Assembly: GCA_903952885.1 (NCBI GenBank)
Contig: CAJBHE010000134.1
Location: forward strand, 1 to 14,130
Source: an uncultured Burkholderiales bacterium
Lineage (GTDB): Bacteria; Pseudomonadota; Gammaproteobacteria; Burkholderiales; Burkholderiaceae_C
DNA: 14,130 bases
Direction of reading: 5' to 3'
Numbering within the stretch: position 1 is the stretch's first letter; each line of letters starts with the position of its first letter. Position numbers and translations under genes: made by a program. Under the pieces are notes generated by a model, which made no database searches, had not been told where the DNA came from, and saw only the letters and a list, made by a program, of their open reading frames with translations. Positions 7,489 to 14,130 of the stretch are shown piece by piece.

Positions 7489-7824
7489 ATGAATAAAATT
7501 CTCTTAGCCTTGACATTGGCCGTGGCAAGCGCCACCGCTGTTGCCAAACTACCCGCACCCAGCGACGAAGCCAAAGCCAAAGCTGCAGAAGCAGCGGCCA
7601 AAACAGCCCATGCGGGTAAAGCAGACGCCTATTTGTTGTGCAAGTCACAAGACAAAGTGGCCGCCCATGTGCAAAAAACGAACAAGGCTAAAGCGGGCAA
7701 GCCAGCCGCTACTCCTCCTTGTACTGATCCTGGTAAGTTTGTTTACACACCTCCTGAGACCATGGCGCCAGCAGTTGTGGCCGCACCCGCACCTGCAGTG
7801 GCTGCAGTTCCGTCCAAAAAGTAA
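7489..7824 (+). CDS. Small exported protein of FDH operon, unknown function
   Basis: This 111-residue protein has a Sec signal peptide with a likely cut after A17-V-A19. The mature part starts with a lysine- and alanine-rich, probably helical segment (about 25-48). It then has two cysteines (C51 in AYLLCKS and C78 in TPPCTDPGKF) that could form a disulfide, and ends in a Pro/Ala-rich tail (92-108). No heme (CxxCH) or other known motif is present. I chose the ATG at 7489 because it is followed at once by a proper signal sequence, with CAGGA about 7 nt upstream; the in-frame start at 7456 overlaps fdhC and adds 11 polar residues. It is the last gene before the terminator, so it belongs to the FDH transcript. 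I do not recognise the family. Confidence 0.78.
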   Translation: MNKILLALTLAVASATAVAKLPAPSDEAKAKAAEAAAKTAHAGKADAYLLCKSQDKVAAHVQKTNKAKAGKPAATPPCTDPGKFVYTPPETMAPAVVAAPAPAVAAVPSKK

Positions 7825-7847
7825 TCCACACAGCCTCGCTGTTGATT

Positions 7848-7877
7848 GGGCCGCACTGAGAGGTGTCGGCCCTTTTT
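7848..7877 (+). terminator. Rho-independent terminator of the FDH operon
   Basis: GGGCCG (7848-7853) pairs with CGGCCC (7867-7872). The stem extends inward through CAC/GTG with a single bulged T, leaving a TGAGAG loop, and is followed directly by TTTTTG. It lies 23 bp after the stop of the 111-residue exported protein and 19 bp before the fdhD start, so it separates the structural genes from fdhD. Confidence 0.88.
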
Positions 7878-7896
7878 GTTGTAGCCTACTCTGCTT

Positions 7897-8781
7897 ATGT
7901 CTTTCGTCTCTTCATCTTCAGCGTTGCCACGCCTCACCCAAGCCCAAGCCGATCTGACGCGCCAAATTGAGGTGATCAACGAACACGGCGTACTTGAGCG
8001 AGTGTCTATCCCCGCCGAGCGCGCACTCACGGTTTACGTGGACAAGCGCGAAATCGTCACGCTGATGACTTTGGGGGCCTACCCTGAGTTGTTGGTGTTG
8101 GGCTATTTGCGCAACCAGCGTTTGGTGGGCGATGTGAGTGAGGTCGAGTCCATCACGGTGGATTGGGATGCCGGGGAAGATGGCGCAGGCGTTGCAGCAG
8201 TCAAAACCCGTCAAGGTATTGCAGACATTGCGGCCCGCACCGAAAAACGCGTGGTCACGACCGGCTGCGGGCAGGGCAGTGTGTTTGGTGACTTGATGGG
8301 TGAGATTGACACCCTTGAGTTGCCCGATGCATGCATCAGCCAAGCGCGTTTGTATGGGCTGCTCAATGCCATTCGCGTGCAAGAAAGCACTTACAAATCG
8401 GCAGGCTCGGTCCATGGTTGTGCTTTGTTCAGTGGCGAGCACATGCAAATTTTTGTGGAAGACGTAGGTCGCCACAATGCCATCGACACCATTGCAGGAT
8501 GGATGTGGATGAATGGTGTGGTCGCGGATGCCCATTCAATTTTTTACACCACGGGCCGCTTGACCAGCGAGATGGTGATGAAGTCTGCCCAAATGGGCGT
8601 GGCCGTGGTGGTGTCGCGCAGCGGCATCACGCAAATGGGTTATGACGTGGCAGTTCGCTTGCAGCTGTGCACGATTGGCCGTGCCACCAACAAACACTTT
8701 CTTTGCTATACCGCGCGAAAGCGTTTGCAGCTGGACCCGTCACTGGCGGTGGGCGGTGTACGCAAGGTGGAGCAAGCATGA
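7897..8781 (+). CDS. fdhD: Formate dehydrogenase accessory sulfurtransferase FdhD
   Basis: This 294-residue FdhD-family protein carries sulfur from a cysteine desulfurase to the Mo/W cofactor, a step FDH needs for activity. Seen here: the conserved start of the core (ALTVYVDKREIVTLM), the loop TTGCGQGSVFGD with C124, the EDVGRHNAIDTIAG motif near residues 190-203, FYTTGRLTSEM and SRSGITQMG. E. coli FdhD has CxxC (C121/C124) in the loop; here only one cysteine is present (C-G-Q-G). The length is close to E. coli FdhD (277 residues). The ATG lies 19 bp after a terminator T-run and has no visible Shine-Dalgarno, so expression may depend on readthrough or a nearby unrecognised promoter. The TGA overlaps the following permease gene by 4 bp. 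Confidence 0.95.
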   Translation: MSFVSSSSALPRLTQAQADLTRQIEVINEHGVLERVSIPAERALTVYVDKREIVTLMTLGAYPELLVLGYLRNQRLVGDVSEVESITVDWDAGEDGAGVAAVKTRQGIADIAARTEKRVVTTGCGQGSVFGDLMGEIDTLELPDACISQARLYGLLNAIRVQESTYKSAGSVHGCALFSGEHMQIFVEDVGRHNAIDTIAGWMWMNGVVADAHSIFYTTGRLTSEMVMKSAQMGVAVVVSRSGITQMGYDVAVRLQLCTIGRATNKHFLCYTARKRLQLDPSLAVGGVRKVEQA

Positions 8782-11402
8782 ACGAGCGCACGCAAGGGAT
8801 ATCTGCCCACGCCGCACCAAGCGGCGTGACTTGGTGGTCTTTGGCTTGGCGCACGCTGTGGCGTGACGCCCGTGCGGGCGAATTGCGTTTGCTGGTGGTG
8901 GCGGTGGTCTTGGGTGTGGGGGCACTGAGCTCGGTGAGCTTTTTGGCAGATCGTTTGAACGGTGGTTTGCAGCGTGATGCACGCCAATTGCTAGGCGGTG
9001 ATGTGGTGGTGGTCAGCGATCAACCGACGCCTGACAACATCATTCAACGTGCCAAAGAAGCGGGTTTGCAAGGCGTTACCACCTTGACCTTTCCCACCAT
9101 GGCGCGCGGAATGCCCGCAGCAGGCGGCGAGGGCAACAGCAAATTGGTGGCGCTCAAAGCGGTGGCGGCAGGCTATCCCTTGCGCGGCGAGCTGCGTGTG
9201 GCAGATGACCTCACACAAGCCCAAGCTTCTTTGACACCTGAAGGCGCTCAGGCGGCTCGCAAAACCAAGCAAGTTCCCGAGCATGGTCAAGCTTGGGTGG
9301 ATGCGGGCGGCTTAGAGGCTTTGGGGCTCGATGTGGGGGATGTGCTGGTTTTGGGCAACGTGCGTGCGCGCATCAGCCAAGTGTTAGTGACCGAGCCCGA
9401 CCGTGGCGCGGGCTTCATGAACTTCGCGCCGCGCGTGATGATCAACACAGCCGATATCGAGGCCACTGGTTTGATTCAACCTGCCAGCCGGGTGAGCTAC
9501 CGGCTGGCCCTGGTGGGCGATTCCGCTGCGGTAGTCGATTTTTCTGAATGGGTGCAAACCGAAAGTAAAAAGTCAGACGTGCGAGGCGTGCGTGTGGAGT
9601 CGCTCGAAGCGGGTCGCCCCGAGATGCGCCAAACCTTAGATCGTGCGGGCAAGTTTTTGAATCTGGTTGCCTTGCTGGCTGCTTTGCTGAGCGCTGTTGC
9701 TGTGGCACTCGCTGCACGCGGATTTGCCGCTCGCCACTTGGACGACTGCGCCATGTTGCGTGTGTTGGGCTTGAGCCAACGTCACATCACGCTGGCTTTT
9801 TCCGCTGAGTTTGTTTGGGTTGGCATGTTTGCCAGTGGCTTGGGTTTGGCTTTGGGCTATGCCGTGCATTGGGTGTTTGTGGCCTTACTCAAAGGCTTGG
9901 TAGAAACTTCCTTACCCGCACCCAGCATGTGGCCTGTTGTGTACGGCTTAGGCACTGGTTTGACCTTGTTGTTGGCCTTTGGTTTACCCCCTGTGCTGCA
10001 ACTGGCGAGCGTGCCCGCACTGCGCGTGATGCGCCGCGATGTGGGTGAACTCAAAGCCACCACGTTGAGTGTGTGGGCCTTGGGTCTGACGGGCTTTGCC
10101 TTATTGCTGGTGGCCGTGAGCCGTGACGTGAAACTGGGCCTCATGGTGGTGGGCGGCTTTGCAGGCGCTGTGTTGGTGTTTGCCGGCATGGCTTGGTTGG
10201 CCGTTTGGGTGTTGCGCCGCAGTGTGGTCGAGGGCGCTGCGCCGTCTTGGTTGATGTTGGCCACAAGACAAATCAGTGCCCGCCCTGTGTATGCCATGGT
10301 GCAGGTGAGTGCTTTGGCAGTGGGCTTATTGGCCTTGGCATTGTTGGTGTTGCTGCGTACCGACCTCATCAGCAGTTGGCGCAGTGCCACACCGGTAGAT
10401 GCGCCCAATCGATTTATTTTGAATATTCAGCCCTCGCAGTCTGAGGCGTTTTTAAAAAACCTGCGCGATGCAGGCGTGCGCAAACTCGATTGGTATCCGA
10501 TGGTCCGTGGGCGTTTGGTGGCGGTGAACGACGTCAGTGTCACGCCCGAAAGTTACACCGATGAACGCGCCAAACGATTGATGGATCGCGAGTTCAATGT
10601 GTCTTACAGCTCTGGTCAGCCCGCGCACAACCAAGTGGTTGGCGGTACATGGCAAAGCGAAGACCTGAAAGGGCTGAGCATTGAAGACGGCGTGGCCAAA
10701 ACTTTGAATCTCAAATTAGGTGACAGCCTGCGCTTTGACATTGCCGGCATGCAACGCGAAGCCCGCATCACTTCGGTGCGTCGTGTGGACTGGACGTCTA
10801 TGCGTGCCAACTTCTTCGTCATGTACCCCGTCAGCCGTTTGACCACAGATGAGGGTTTTGATGTGCCCACCACCTACATTGCCGCGTTTCGTGCGCCGCC
10901 GCGTGTGACGGGGCAAAGCTTTGACAACCAACTCACGCGCAATTTCCCAAACATCACCAACGTGGACATGGGCGCTGCCTTGAACCAAGTGCAAAGCGTG
11001 CTCGCCCAAGTGGTGAGTGCGGTGGAGTTTCTGTTTTTGTTTACCTTAGCGGCTGGCTTGGTGGTGTTGTTTGCCGCTGTCACTGCCACTCGCGAAGAAC
11101 GTGCGCGTGAATATGCCGTGTTGCGTGCGCTCGGTGCGTCAAACCAATTGTTGGCTCGTGTACAGCGTGCCGAGCTGGCGGGTGTGGGTGCATTGGCTGG
11201 CCTGTTAGCCACCAGTGTGGCTATGGCCATGGGCTGGGGTTTGGCCCGTTATGCGTTTGAGTTTGAATGGACAGCCAGTCCGTGGGTGCCTTTGTTGGGC
11301 GCTGCGGTGGGTGCGTTGCTGGCCTTGGCCGCAGGCTGGTGGGGCTTGCGCGATGTGTTGCGACGCCCGGTGGTGCAGACGCTCAGACAGGCTAGCCATT
11401 GA
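8778..11402 (+). CDS. ybbP: YbbP-like ABC transporter permease (FtsX family)
   Basis: This 874-residue inner membrane protein has the duplicated FtsX/MacB layout of YbbP-type permeases. A first helix (about 36-57) leads into a large periplasmic region. A group of helices follows between 294 and 526, then a second periplasmic domain (about 530-745), then three final helices. Each FtsX domain carries the typical cytoplasmic coupling motif, CAMLRVLGLSQ (near 324) and YAVLRALGAS near the end. The stretches DAPNRFILNIQPSQ and RVDWTSMRANFFVMYP are characteristic of YbbP homologues. I chose the ATG at 8778 because it overlaps the fdhD stop (ATGA) and has GGTGGAGC upstream; in-frame starts further back lie inside fdhD. 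In E. coli the partner ATPase YbbA is encoded nearby, but none is visible here. The substrate is unknown. Confidence 0.87.
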   Translation: MNERTQGISAHAAPSGVTWWSLAWRTLWRDARAGELRLLVVAVVLGVGALSSVSFLADRLNGGLQRDARQLLGGDVVVVSDQPTPDNIIQRAKEAGLQGVTTLTFPTMARGMPAAGGEGNSKLVALKAVAAGYPLRGELRVADDLTQAQASLTPEGAQAARKTKQVPEHGQAWVDAGGLEALGLDVGDVLVLGNVRARISQVLVTEPDRGAGFMNFAPRVMINTADIEATGLIQPASRVSYRLALVGDSAAVVDFSEWVQTESKKSDVRGVRVESLEAGRPEMRQTLDRAGKFLNLVALLAALLSAVAVALAARGFAARHLDDCAMLRVLGLSQRHITLAFSAEFVWVGMFASGLGLALGYAVHWVFVALLKGLVETSLPAPSMWPVVYGLGTGLTLLLAFGLPPVLQLASVPALRVMRRDVGELKATTLSVWALGLTGFALLLVAVSRDVKLGLMVVGGFAGAVLVFAGMAWLAVWVLRRSVVEGAAPSWLMLATRQISARPVYAMVQVSALAVGLLALALLVLLRTDLISSWRSATPVDAPNRFILNIQPSQSEAFLKNLRDAGVRKLDWYPMVRGRLVAVNDVSVTPESYTDERAKRLMDREFNVSYSSGQPAHNQVVGGTWQSEDLKGLSIEDGVAKTLNLKLGDSLRFDIAGMQREARITSVRRVDWTSMRANFFVMYPVSRLTTDEGFDVPTTYIAAFRAPPRVTGQSFDNQLTRNFPNITNVDMGAALNQVQSVLAQVVSAVEFLFLFTLAAGLVVLFAAVTATREERAREYAVLRALGASNQLLARVQRAELAGVGALAGLLATSVAMAMGWGLARYAFEFEWTASPWVPLLGAAVGALLALAAGWWGLRDVLRRPVVQTLRQASH

Positions 11403-11415
11403 CTGAAATGAACTG

Positions 11416-11823
11416 ATGCAAATGCAGGAAAAACAACCCTCTGACACACCATTTGAATGGATGGGAGGCGAAGCGCGCGTTCGTGTTTTGGTCGACCGCT
11501 TTTACGACTTGATGGACTTAGAGCAGGCCTACTTAGAACTTCGTGCCGCACACGGCCCTGAGTTGGTGAATGCACGCCAGCGTTTGTTCATGTTCTTGTG
11601 TGGCTGGTTGGGCGGCCCAGACTACTACGTTGAAAAGCACGGACATCCGCGTTTGCGCATGCGCCACATGCCGTTTTCCATAGGTATCAAAGAGCGCGAC
11701 CAATGGGTGGCCTGCATGGACCAAGCCATGGACGAAACAGGTGTCCCTGAAGATTTGCGCTCCCGTTTGAAAACCAGTTTCTTCCAGACCGCAGATTGGA
11801 TGCGTAATAAGGGCGGTGCTTAG
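11416..11823 (+). CDS. Group II truncated hemoglobin
   Basis: This 135-residue heme protein has the 2-on-2 globin fold of the trHbII (GlbO-like) group. Seen here: B10 tyrosine Y30 in DRFYDLM, the GWLGGPDYYVEKHGHPRLRMRH signature region (63-84) ending in proximal histidine H84, then MPFSIG, and the group's conserved G8 tryptophan W97. Family members bind O2, NO or peroxide and are often linked to oxidative or nitrosative stress; the ligand here is not known. It begins 13 bp after the permease stop with no strong Shine-Dalgarno, and a second ATG two codons later is possible. It probably shares a transcript with fdhD and the permease. Its last 4 bases overlap the stop of the convergent Smr gene. 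Confidence 0.92.
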   Translation: MQMQEKQPSDTPFEWMGGEARVRVLVDRFYDLMDLEQAYLELRAAHGPELVNARQRLFMFLCGWLGGPDYYVEKHGHPRLRMRHMPFSIGIKERDQWVACMDQAMDETGVPEDLRSRLKTSFFQTADWMRNKGGA

Positions 11824-12461
11824 AGCTTGCTCGGCCCCAGCAACACCACCAAGGCCCCCGCACCCCCATCCGAAGGCTTGGCCTGAACAAAAGCCAGCAC
11901 TTCGTTTTTTTGCACCAGCCAGCGCTGCACTTTGCTCTTGAGCACGGGCTCTTTACCGGGCGAGCCTAAGCCTTTGCCGTGCACCACGCGCACGCATCGC
12001 CAGCCCATGCGCTTTGAGTCACGCACAAATTGGCCCAGCGCTTCGCGGGCTTCGTCGCTGCGAAAACCGTGCAGGTCGAGCTGGCCTTGCATGGCCCATT
12101 CGCCTTTGCGTAACTTGCGCGTCACATCTGTGCCGATGCCTGGGCGTCTGAAGCTCAGTTGGTCGTCCACGTCTAGTAGGGTGCTCACGTCAAACTCGTC
12201 GCTCATGCTCTCGCTCAGCGCGGCTTGATCGTCTAGGTCTTGTTGGAGCGGGCGGGCCGCTGGCCGAGGTGGGGCGATGAACACACGGTCTTTGGCGGCG
12301 ATGGGCTTCACGCTTCCAATGGCGCTGGTGAATAAATTGCGTTCTGCTTCGGCGCGTCGCGCTGCTTCCTTGCGGGCTTCTTCGGCCGCAGCTGCGGCCA
12401 GTGCAGCGTCATTCACTTGCTTTCGAATCGCCCCCAAGTCTTGCAGCGATTTGGCTTTCAC
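11820..12461 (-). CDS. Smr-domain protein (SmrA-like)
   Basis: This 213-residue protein has an Ala/Glu/Arg-rich, probably coiled-coil N-terminus (about 15-42), a disordered acidic middle, the motif SFRRPGIGTDVTRKLRKGEW (103-122), and a C-terminal Smr domain. The Smr domain shows LDLHG (128-132), HGKG (161-164) and GGAGALVVLL (199-208). Smr domains are nucleases: MutS2-type and stand-alone Smr proteins cut DNA or mRNA, and E. coli SmrB cleaves mRNA between collided ribosomes. The conserved lead-in before the domain looks more like SmrA (YdaL) than SmrB, from memory and not alignment. It starts with GTG, which overlaps the radC stop (GTGA), so translation is probably coupled. It converges on the globin gene with interlocked stops. 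Confidence 0.88.
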   Translation of the reverse strand: MKAKSLQDLGAIRKQVNDAALAAAAAEEARKEAARRAEAERNLFTSAIGSVKPIAAKDRVFIAPPRPAARPLQQDLDDQAALSESMSDEFDVSTLLDVDDQLSFRRPGIGTDVTRKLRKGEWAMQGQLDLHGFRSDEAREALGQFVRDSKRMGWRCVRVVHGKGLGSPGKEPVLKSKVQRWLVQKNEVLAFVQAKPSDGGAGALVVLLGPSKL

Positions 12462-13156
12462 AGCAACCCTTCTTCGGCCATCGATAAATATTTGCCCTGC
12501 GCCACGATGATGTGGTCGCGCACCGTCACGTCAATCAGTGCCAGTGATTCTTGCAAGGTGCGGGTGAGTTTCATGTCGGCCTGTGAGGGCTTGACCGTGC
12601 CACCTGGGTGATTGTGTGCCAGCACCACGCCGTCTGCGCCTAAGGCGAGGGCGGTCTTGGCCACTTCGCGTGGATAGACCATGGTTTGCGACAGCGAGCC
12701 GCGAAACATGGGCTGGTACGACAGCAGGCGGTTGTGGGCATCAAGAAACAAAACTGCAAATACCTCGTGTTTGAGTTGCGCTAATTCAAGTTGTAAGTAT
12801 TGTTTCACCGCATTGGGCGAATTCATCACAGTGGTTTCAGTTAATTGTTGGGTCAATGCACGGCGTGCCATCTCCAGCACGGCCACCAGCTGCGAGCGTT
12901 TGGCGTCGCCACCCATGCCTTTGCAGGTTTTGAGCTCGGCGGCGCTGGCGTGAATCAAGCCAGCAAAACCCTTGAAGCGGTCTAGCAGCTCTTGGGCCAT
13001 CACAAACACACCTTTTCCCTTGATGCCAGTGCGCAAAAACAAGGCTAGCAGTTCGGTGTCGGTCAGCGCTGAGGCCCCGTGTTTGAGCAGTTTTTCGCGC
13101 GGGCGCATCTCAGCGGGCAGCTGGGCAATGGTCATAGGTTCGGGCATTCGGTCCAT
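12458..13156 (-). CDS. radC: RadC-family JAB/MPN protein
   Basis: This 232-residue protein matches chromosomal RadC in length and layout. A helical N-terminal part contains the family-typical MRPREKLLKHGASALTDTEL region (17-36) and a helix-hairpin-helix-like segment (about 78-100). The C-terminal JAB/MPN domain has E131, H181-N-H183-P-G-G, S191 and D194, the full metalloprotease-type zinc site. Despite its name, a direct role of RadC in DNA repair is not supported in E. coli, and its substrate is unknown. ATGs at codons 1, 4 and 8 are all possible; none has a clear Shine-Dalgarno, and the first is given. It is divergent from slpA with only 43 bp between them, and overlaps the downstream Smr gene by 4 bp. 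Confidence 0.93.
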   Translation of the reverse strand: MDRMPEPMTIAQLPAEMRPREKLLKHGASALTDTELLALFLRTGIKGKGVFVMAQELLDRFKGFAGLIHASAAELKTCKGMGGDAKRSQLVAVLEMARRALTQQLTETTVMNSPNAVKQYLQLELAQLKHEVFAVLFLDAHNRLLSYQPMFRGSLSQTMVYPREVAKTALALGADGVVLAHNHPGGTVKPSQADMKLTRTLQESLALIDVTVRDHIIVAQGKYLSMAEEGLL

Positions 13157-13175
13157 AGCGAGAGCTTTCTACAAT
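13147..13175 (+). promoter_or_regulatory. Candidate sigma70 promoter for slpA-ispH
   Basis: TACAAT (13170-13175) is a good -10 element; 17 bp upstream lies a weak -35 (TTCGGT, 13147-13152) inside the 5' end of radC. Transcription would start near 13182, giving a short leader with GAGAG at 13191-13195 as the ribosome binding site for slpA. The location in the only 43-bp gap between divergent genes supports it. Confidence 0.45.
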
Positions 13176-13199
13176 AGGAGGTTCAATACAGAGAGTCCC

Positions 13200-13658
13200 A
13201 TGACTGCATCCAACGCTCACCCTACCATCGGCCCCGCTTCTTTTTTAACGCTGCACTATCGGCTTTCGGGACCGCAAGGCGACGTGATCAACACGTTCAA
13301 CGACAAACCTGCCACGCTCTCGCTGGGCTCGGGCGAGTTGTCGCCTGCACTAGAGCAGCGTTTGATGGGTTTGGAAGAAGGCGCTCACACCACGTTTGAA
13401 CTGGCCGCAGGCCTGGCCTTTGGCGAGCGCAACCCTGACATGCAGCAATGGGTGAGCAAGAGCTTGCTCAAAGAGTTTGGTGACCCCGACGAGCAATACA
13501 ACGTGGGCGATGTGGTTCAGTTTCCAGCGCCCACTGGTCAAGGCTCTTTTGCGGGTGCTGTTCAGCAAGTGGTCGACGATCAAGTCCTGTTTGATTTCAA
13601 CCACCCCTTGGCCAACCAACCTGTGACGTTTGAAGTTCGCGTCATCGGCATTTTGTAA
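13200..13658 (+). CDS. slpA: FKBP-type peptidyl-prolyl isomerase, SlpA/FkpB type
   Basis: This 152-residue cytoplasmic prolyl cis-trans isomerase and chaperone has the SlpA/SlyD layout. The FKBP half-strands (LTLHYRLSGPQGDVINTF, 16-33) and the loop LSLGSGELSPALEQRLMGL (40-58) come first. An insert-in-flap chaperone domain (about 70-125) follows, and the chain closes with VLFDFNHPLANQPVTFEV (129-146). There is no histidine-rich metal-binding tail, which separates it from SlyD. I chose the ATG at 13200 because it is preceded by GAGAG and begins right before family-like sequence; the in-frame extension back to 12972 lies antisense within radC. ispH follows after 5 bp, the same pairing as fkpB-ispH in E. 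coli. Confidence 0.93.
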   Translation: MTASNAHPTIGPASFLTLHYRLSGPQGDVINTFNDKPATLSLGSGELSPALEQRLMGLEEGAHTTFELAAGLAFGERNPDMQQWVSKSLLKEFGDPDEQYNVGDVVQFPAPTGQGSFAGAVQQVVDDQVLFDFNHPLANQPVTFEVRVIGIL

Positions 13659-13663
13659 ACACC

Positions 13664-14130
13664 ATGCCTCATACCCTGCAAGAAGTTGTCCTCGCTGCAC
13701 CTCGTGGTTTTTGTGCGGGTGTGGACCGCGCCATTGACATCGTGGACCATGCGCTCCAAAAGTTTGGTGCGCCTGTCTATGTGCGTCACGAAATCGTTCA
13801 CAACACCTACGTGGTGGAAGACCTGAAACAGCGTGGCGCTATCTTCATTGAAGACTTGGCCGAAGTTCCGCCAGGCGCGACCTTGGTGTTTAGTGCCCAT
13901 GGTGTGCCTAAGGCAGTTGAAGCAGAAGCGGCACGTCGCGGTTTTACTGTGTTTGATGCTACCTGTCCGCTAGTGACCAAAGTGCACGTCGAAGTGGCCA
14001 AGCTGCACAAAGAGGGCTTTGAGTTCATCATGATTGGTCATAAAGGCCACCCCGAAGTTGAAGGCACGATGGGCCAGTTGCTAGACGGCATCTACTTGGT
14101 CGAAGACGTGGAGGATGTGGCCAAGGTATC
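13664..14130 (+). CDS. ispH: 4-hydroxy-3-methylbut-2-enyl diphosphate reductase (3' partial)
   Basis: The frame stays open to the end of the window, giving the first 155 residues of a protein usually about 310-330 long. IspH is the last enzyme of the MEP isoprenoid pathway and reduces HMBPP to IPP and DMAPP with a [4Fe-4S] cluster. The start PRGFCAGVDRAI contains the first cluster ligand C17 (E. coli C12). H46 (EIVHN), H79 (FSAHGV), C101 (DATCPLVTKVH), H129 and E131 (GHPEVEGTMGQ) match E. coli H41, H74, C96, H124 and E126. The third cluster cysteine lies outside the window. The ATG is 5 bp after the slpA stop with no strong Shine-Dalgarno, so translation is probably coupled to slpA. Confidence 0.97.
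   Translation, partial: MPHTLQEVVLAAPRGFCAGVDRAIDIVDHALQKFGAPVYVRHEIVHNTYVVEDLKQRGAIFIEDLAEVPPGATLVFSAHGVPKAVEAEAARRGFTVFDATCPLVTKVHVEVAKLHKEGFEFIMIGHKGHPEVEGTMGQLLDGIYLVEDVEDVAKV

Noticed and set aside
6924..7601. 225-residue open frame on the - strand across fdhC
   Set aside because: It is antisense to fdhC and the next gene, and its histidine-rich translation mirrors hydrophobic codons of the real gene.
8326..8337. 12-bp palindrome GATGCATGCATC
   Set aside because: It lies within conserved fdhD coding sequence, with no gene boundary nearby.
8667..8777. 37-residue N-terminal extension of the permease frame
   Set aside because: It lies wholly within fdhD and is unlike a permease N-terminus; the ATGA overlap at 8778 is the usual coupling.
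12384..12399. Perfect 16-bp palindrome GGCCGCAGCTGCGGCC
   Set aside because: It lies inside the alanine-run codons of the Smr gene N-terminus and is explained by GCN codon repetition.
12972..13199. 76-residue N-terminal extension of the SlpA frame
   Set aside because: It runs antisense through the 5' part of radC, is serine/arginine-rich, and precedes a normal SlpA start with its own ribosome binding site.

Overview
The window is ordinary chromosomal DNA of a betaproteobacterium, most likely a Burkholderiales member of the Comamonadaceae type (inference from moderate GC, codon use, protein style, and the neighbouring slpA-ispH and radC genes). Coding density is very high. I see no mobile element, CRISPR array, tRNA or rRNA. 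The genes at the two ends run off the window: an iron-sulfur protein is cut at its start and ispH is cut at its end.

The left half (1-7877) is a molybdenum/tungsten respiratory formate dehydrogenase (FDH) locus, all on the + strand. In order it holds a polyferredoxin-like protein, a TorD-family chaperone, a 122-bp gap with two overlapping inverted repeats, a 74-residue Tat-targeted peptide (FdhX type), the Tat-exported catalytic subunit FdhA with cysteine instead of selenocysteine, the four-cluster FdhB, a 72-residue lipoprotein, the cytochrome b subunit FdhC, and a 111-residue exported protein. A strong intrinsic terminator closes the unit. The layout fits an enzyme that oxidises formate in the periplasm and passes electrons through FdhB and FdhC hemes to quinone. 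The polyferredoxin and chaperone probably serve assembly or cytoplasmic electron transfer.

Next (7897-11823) come fdhD, a YbbP/FtsX-type permease overlapping it by 4 bp, and a group II truncated hemoglobin 13 bp further on. FdhD is the sulfuration factor for FDH, so it belongs functionally with the left half although the terminator separates it. The permease and globin are probably co-transcribed with it, but no ABC ATPase partner is visible.

The right end (11820-14130) holds radC and an Smr-domain gene on the - strand, overlapping by 4 bp, and divergently an FKBP-type prolyl isomerase (slpA) followed by ispH, the usual proteobacterial pairing.

I see no wholly new system. The points most worth a second look are the uncharacterised parts of the FDH locus: the two small exported proteins flanking FdhC, the polyferredoxin with a cysteine-free MvhD-like middle, the single-cysteine FdhD, and the overlapping inverted repeats ahead of fdhX.
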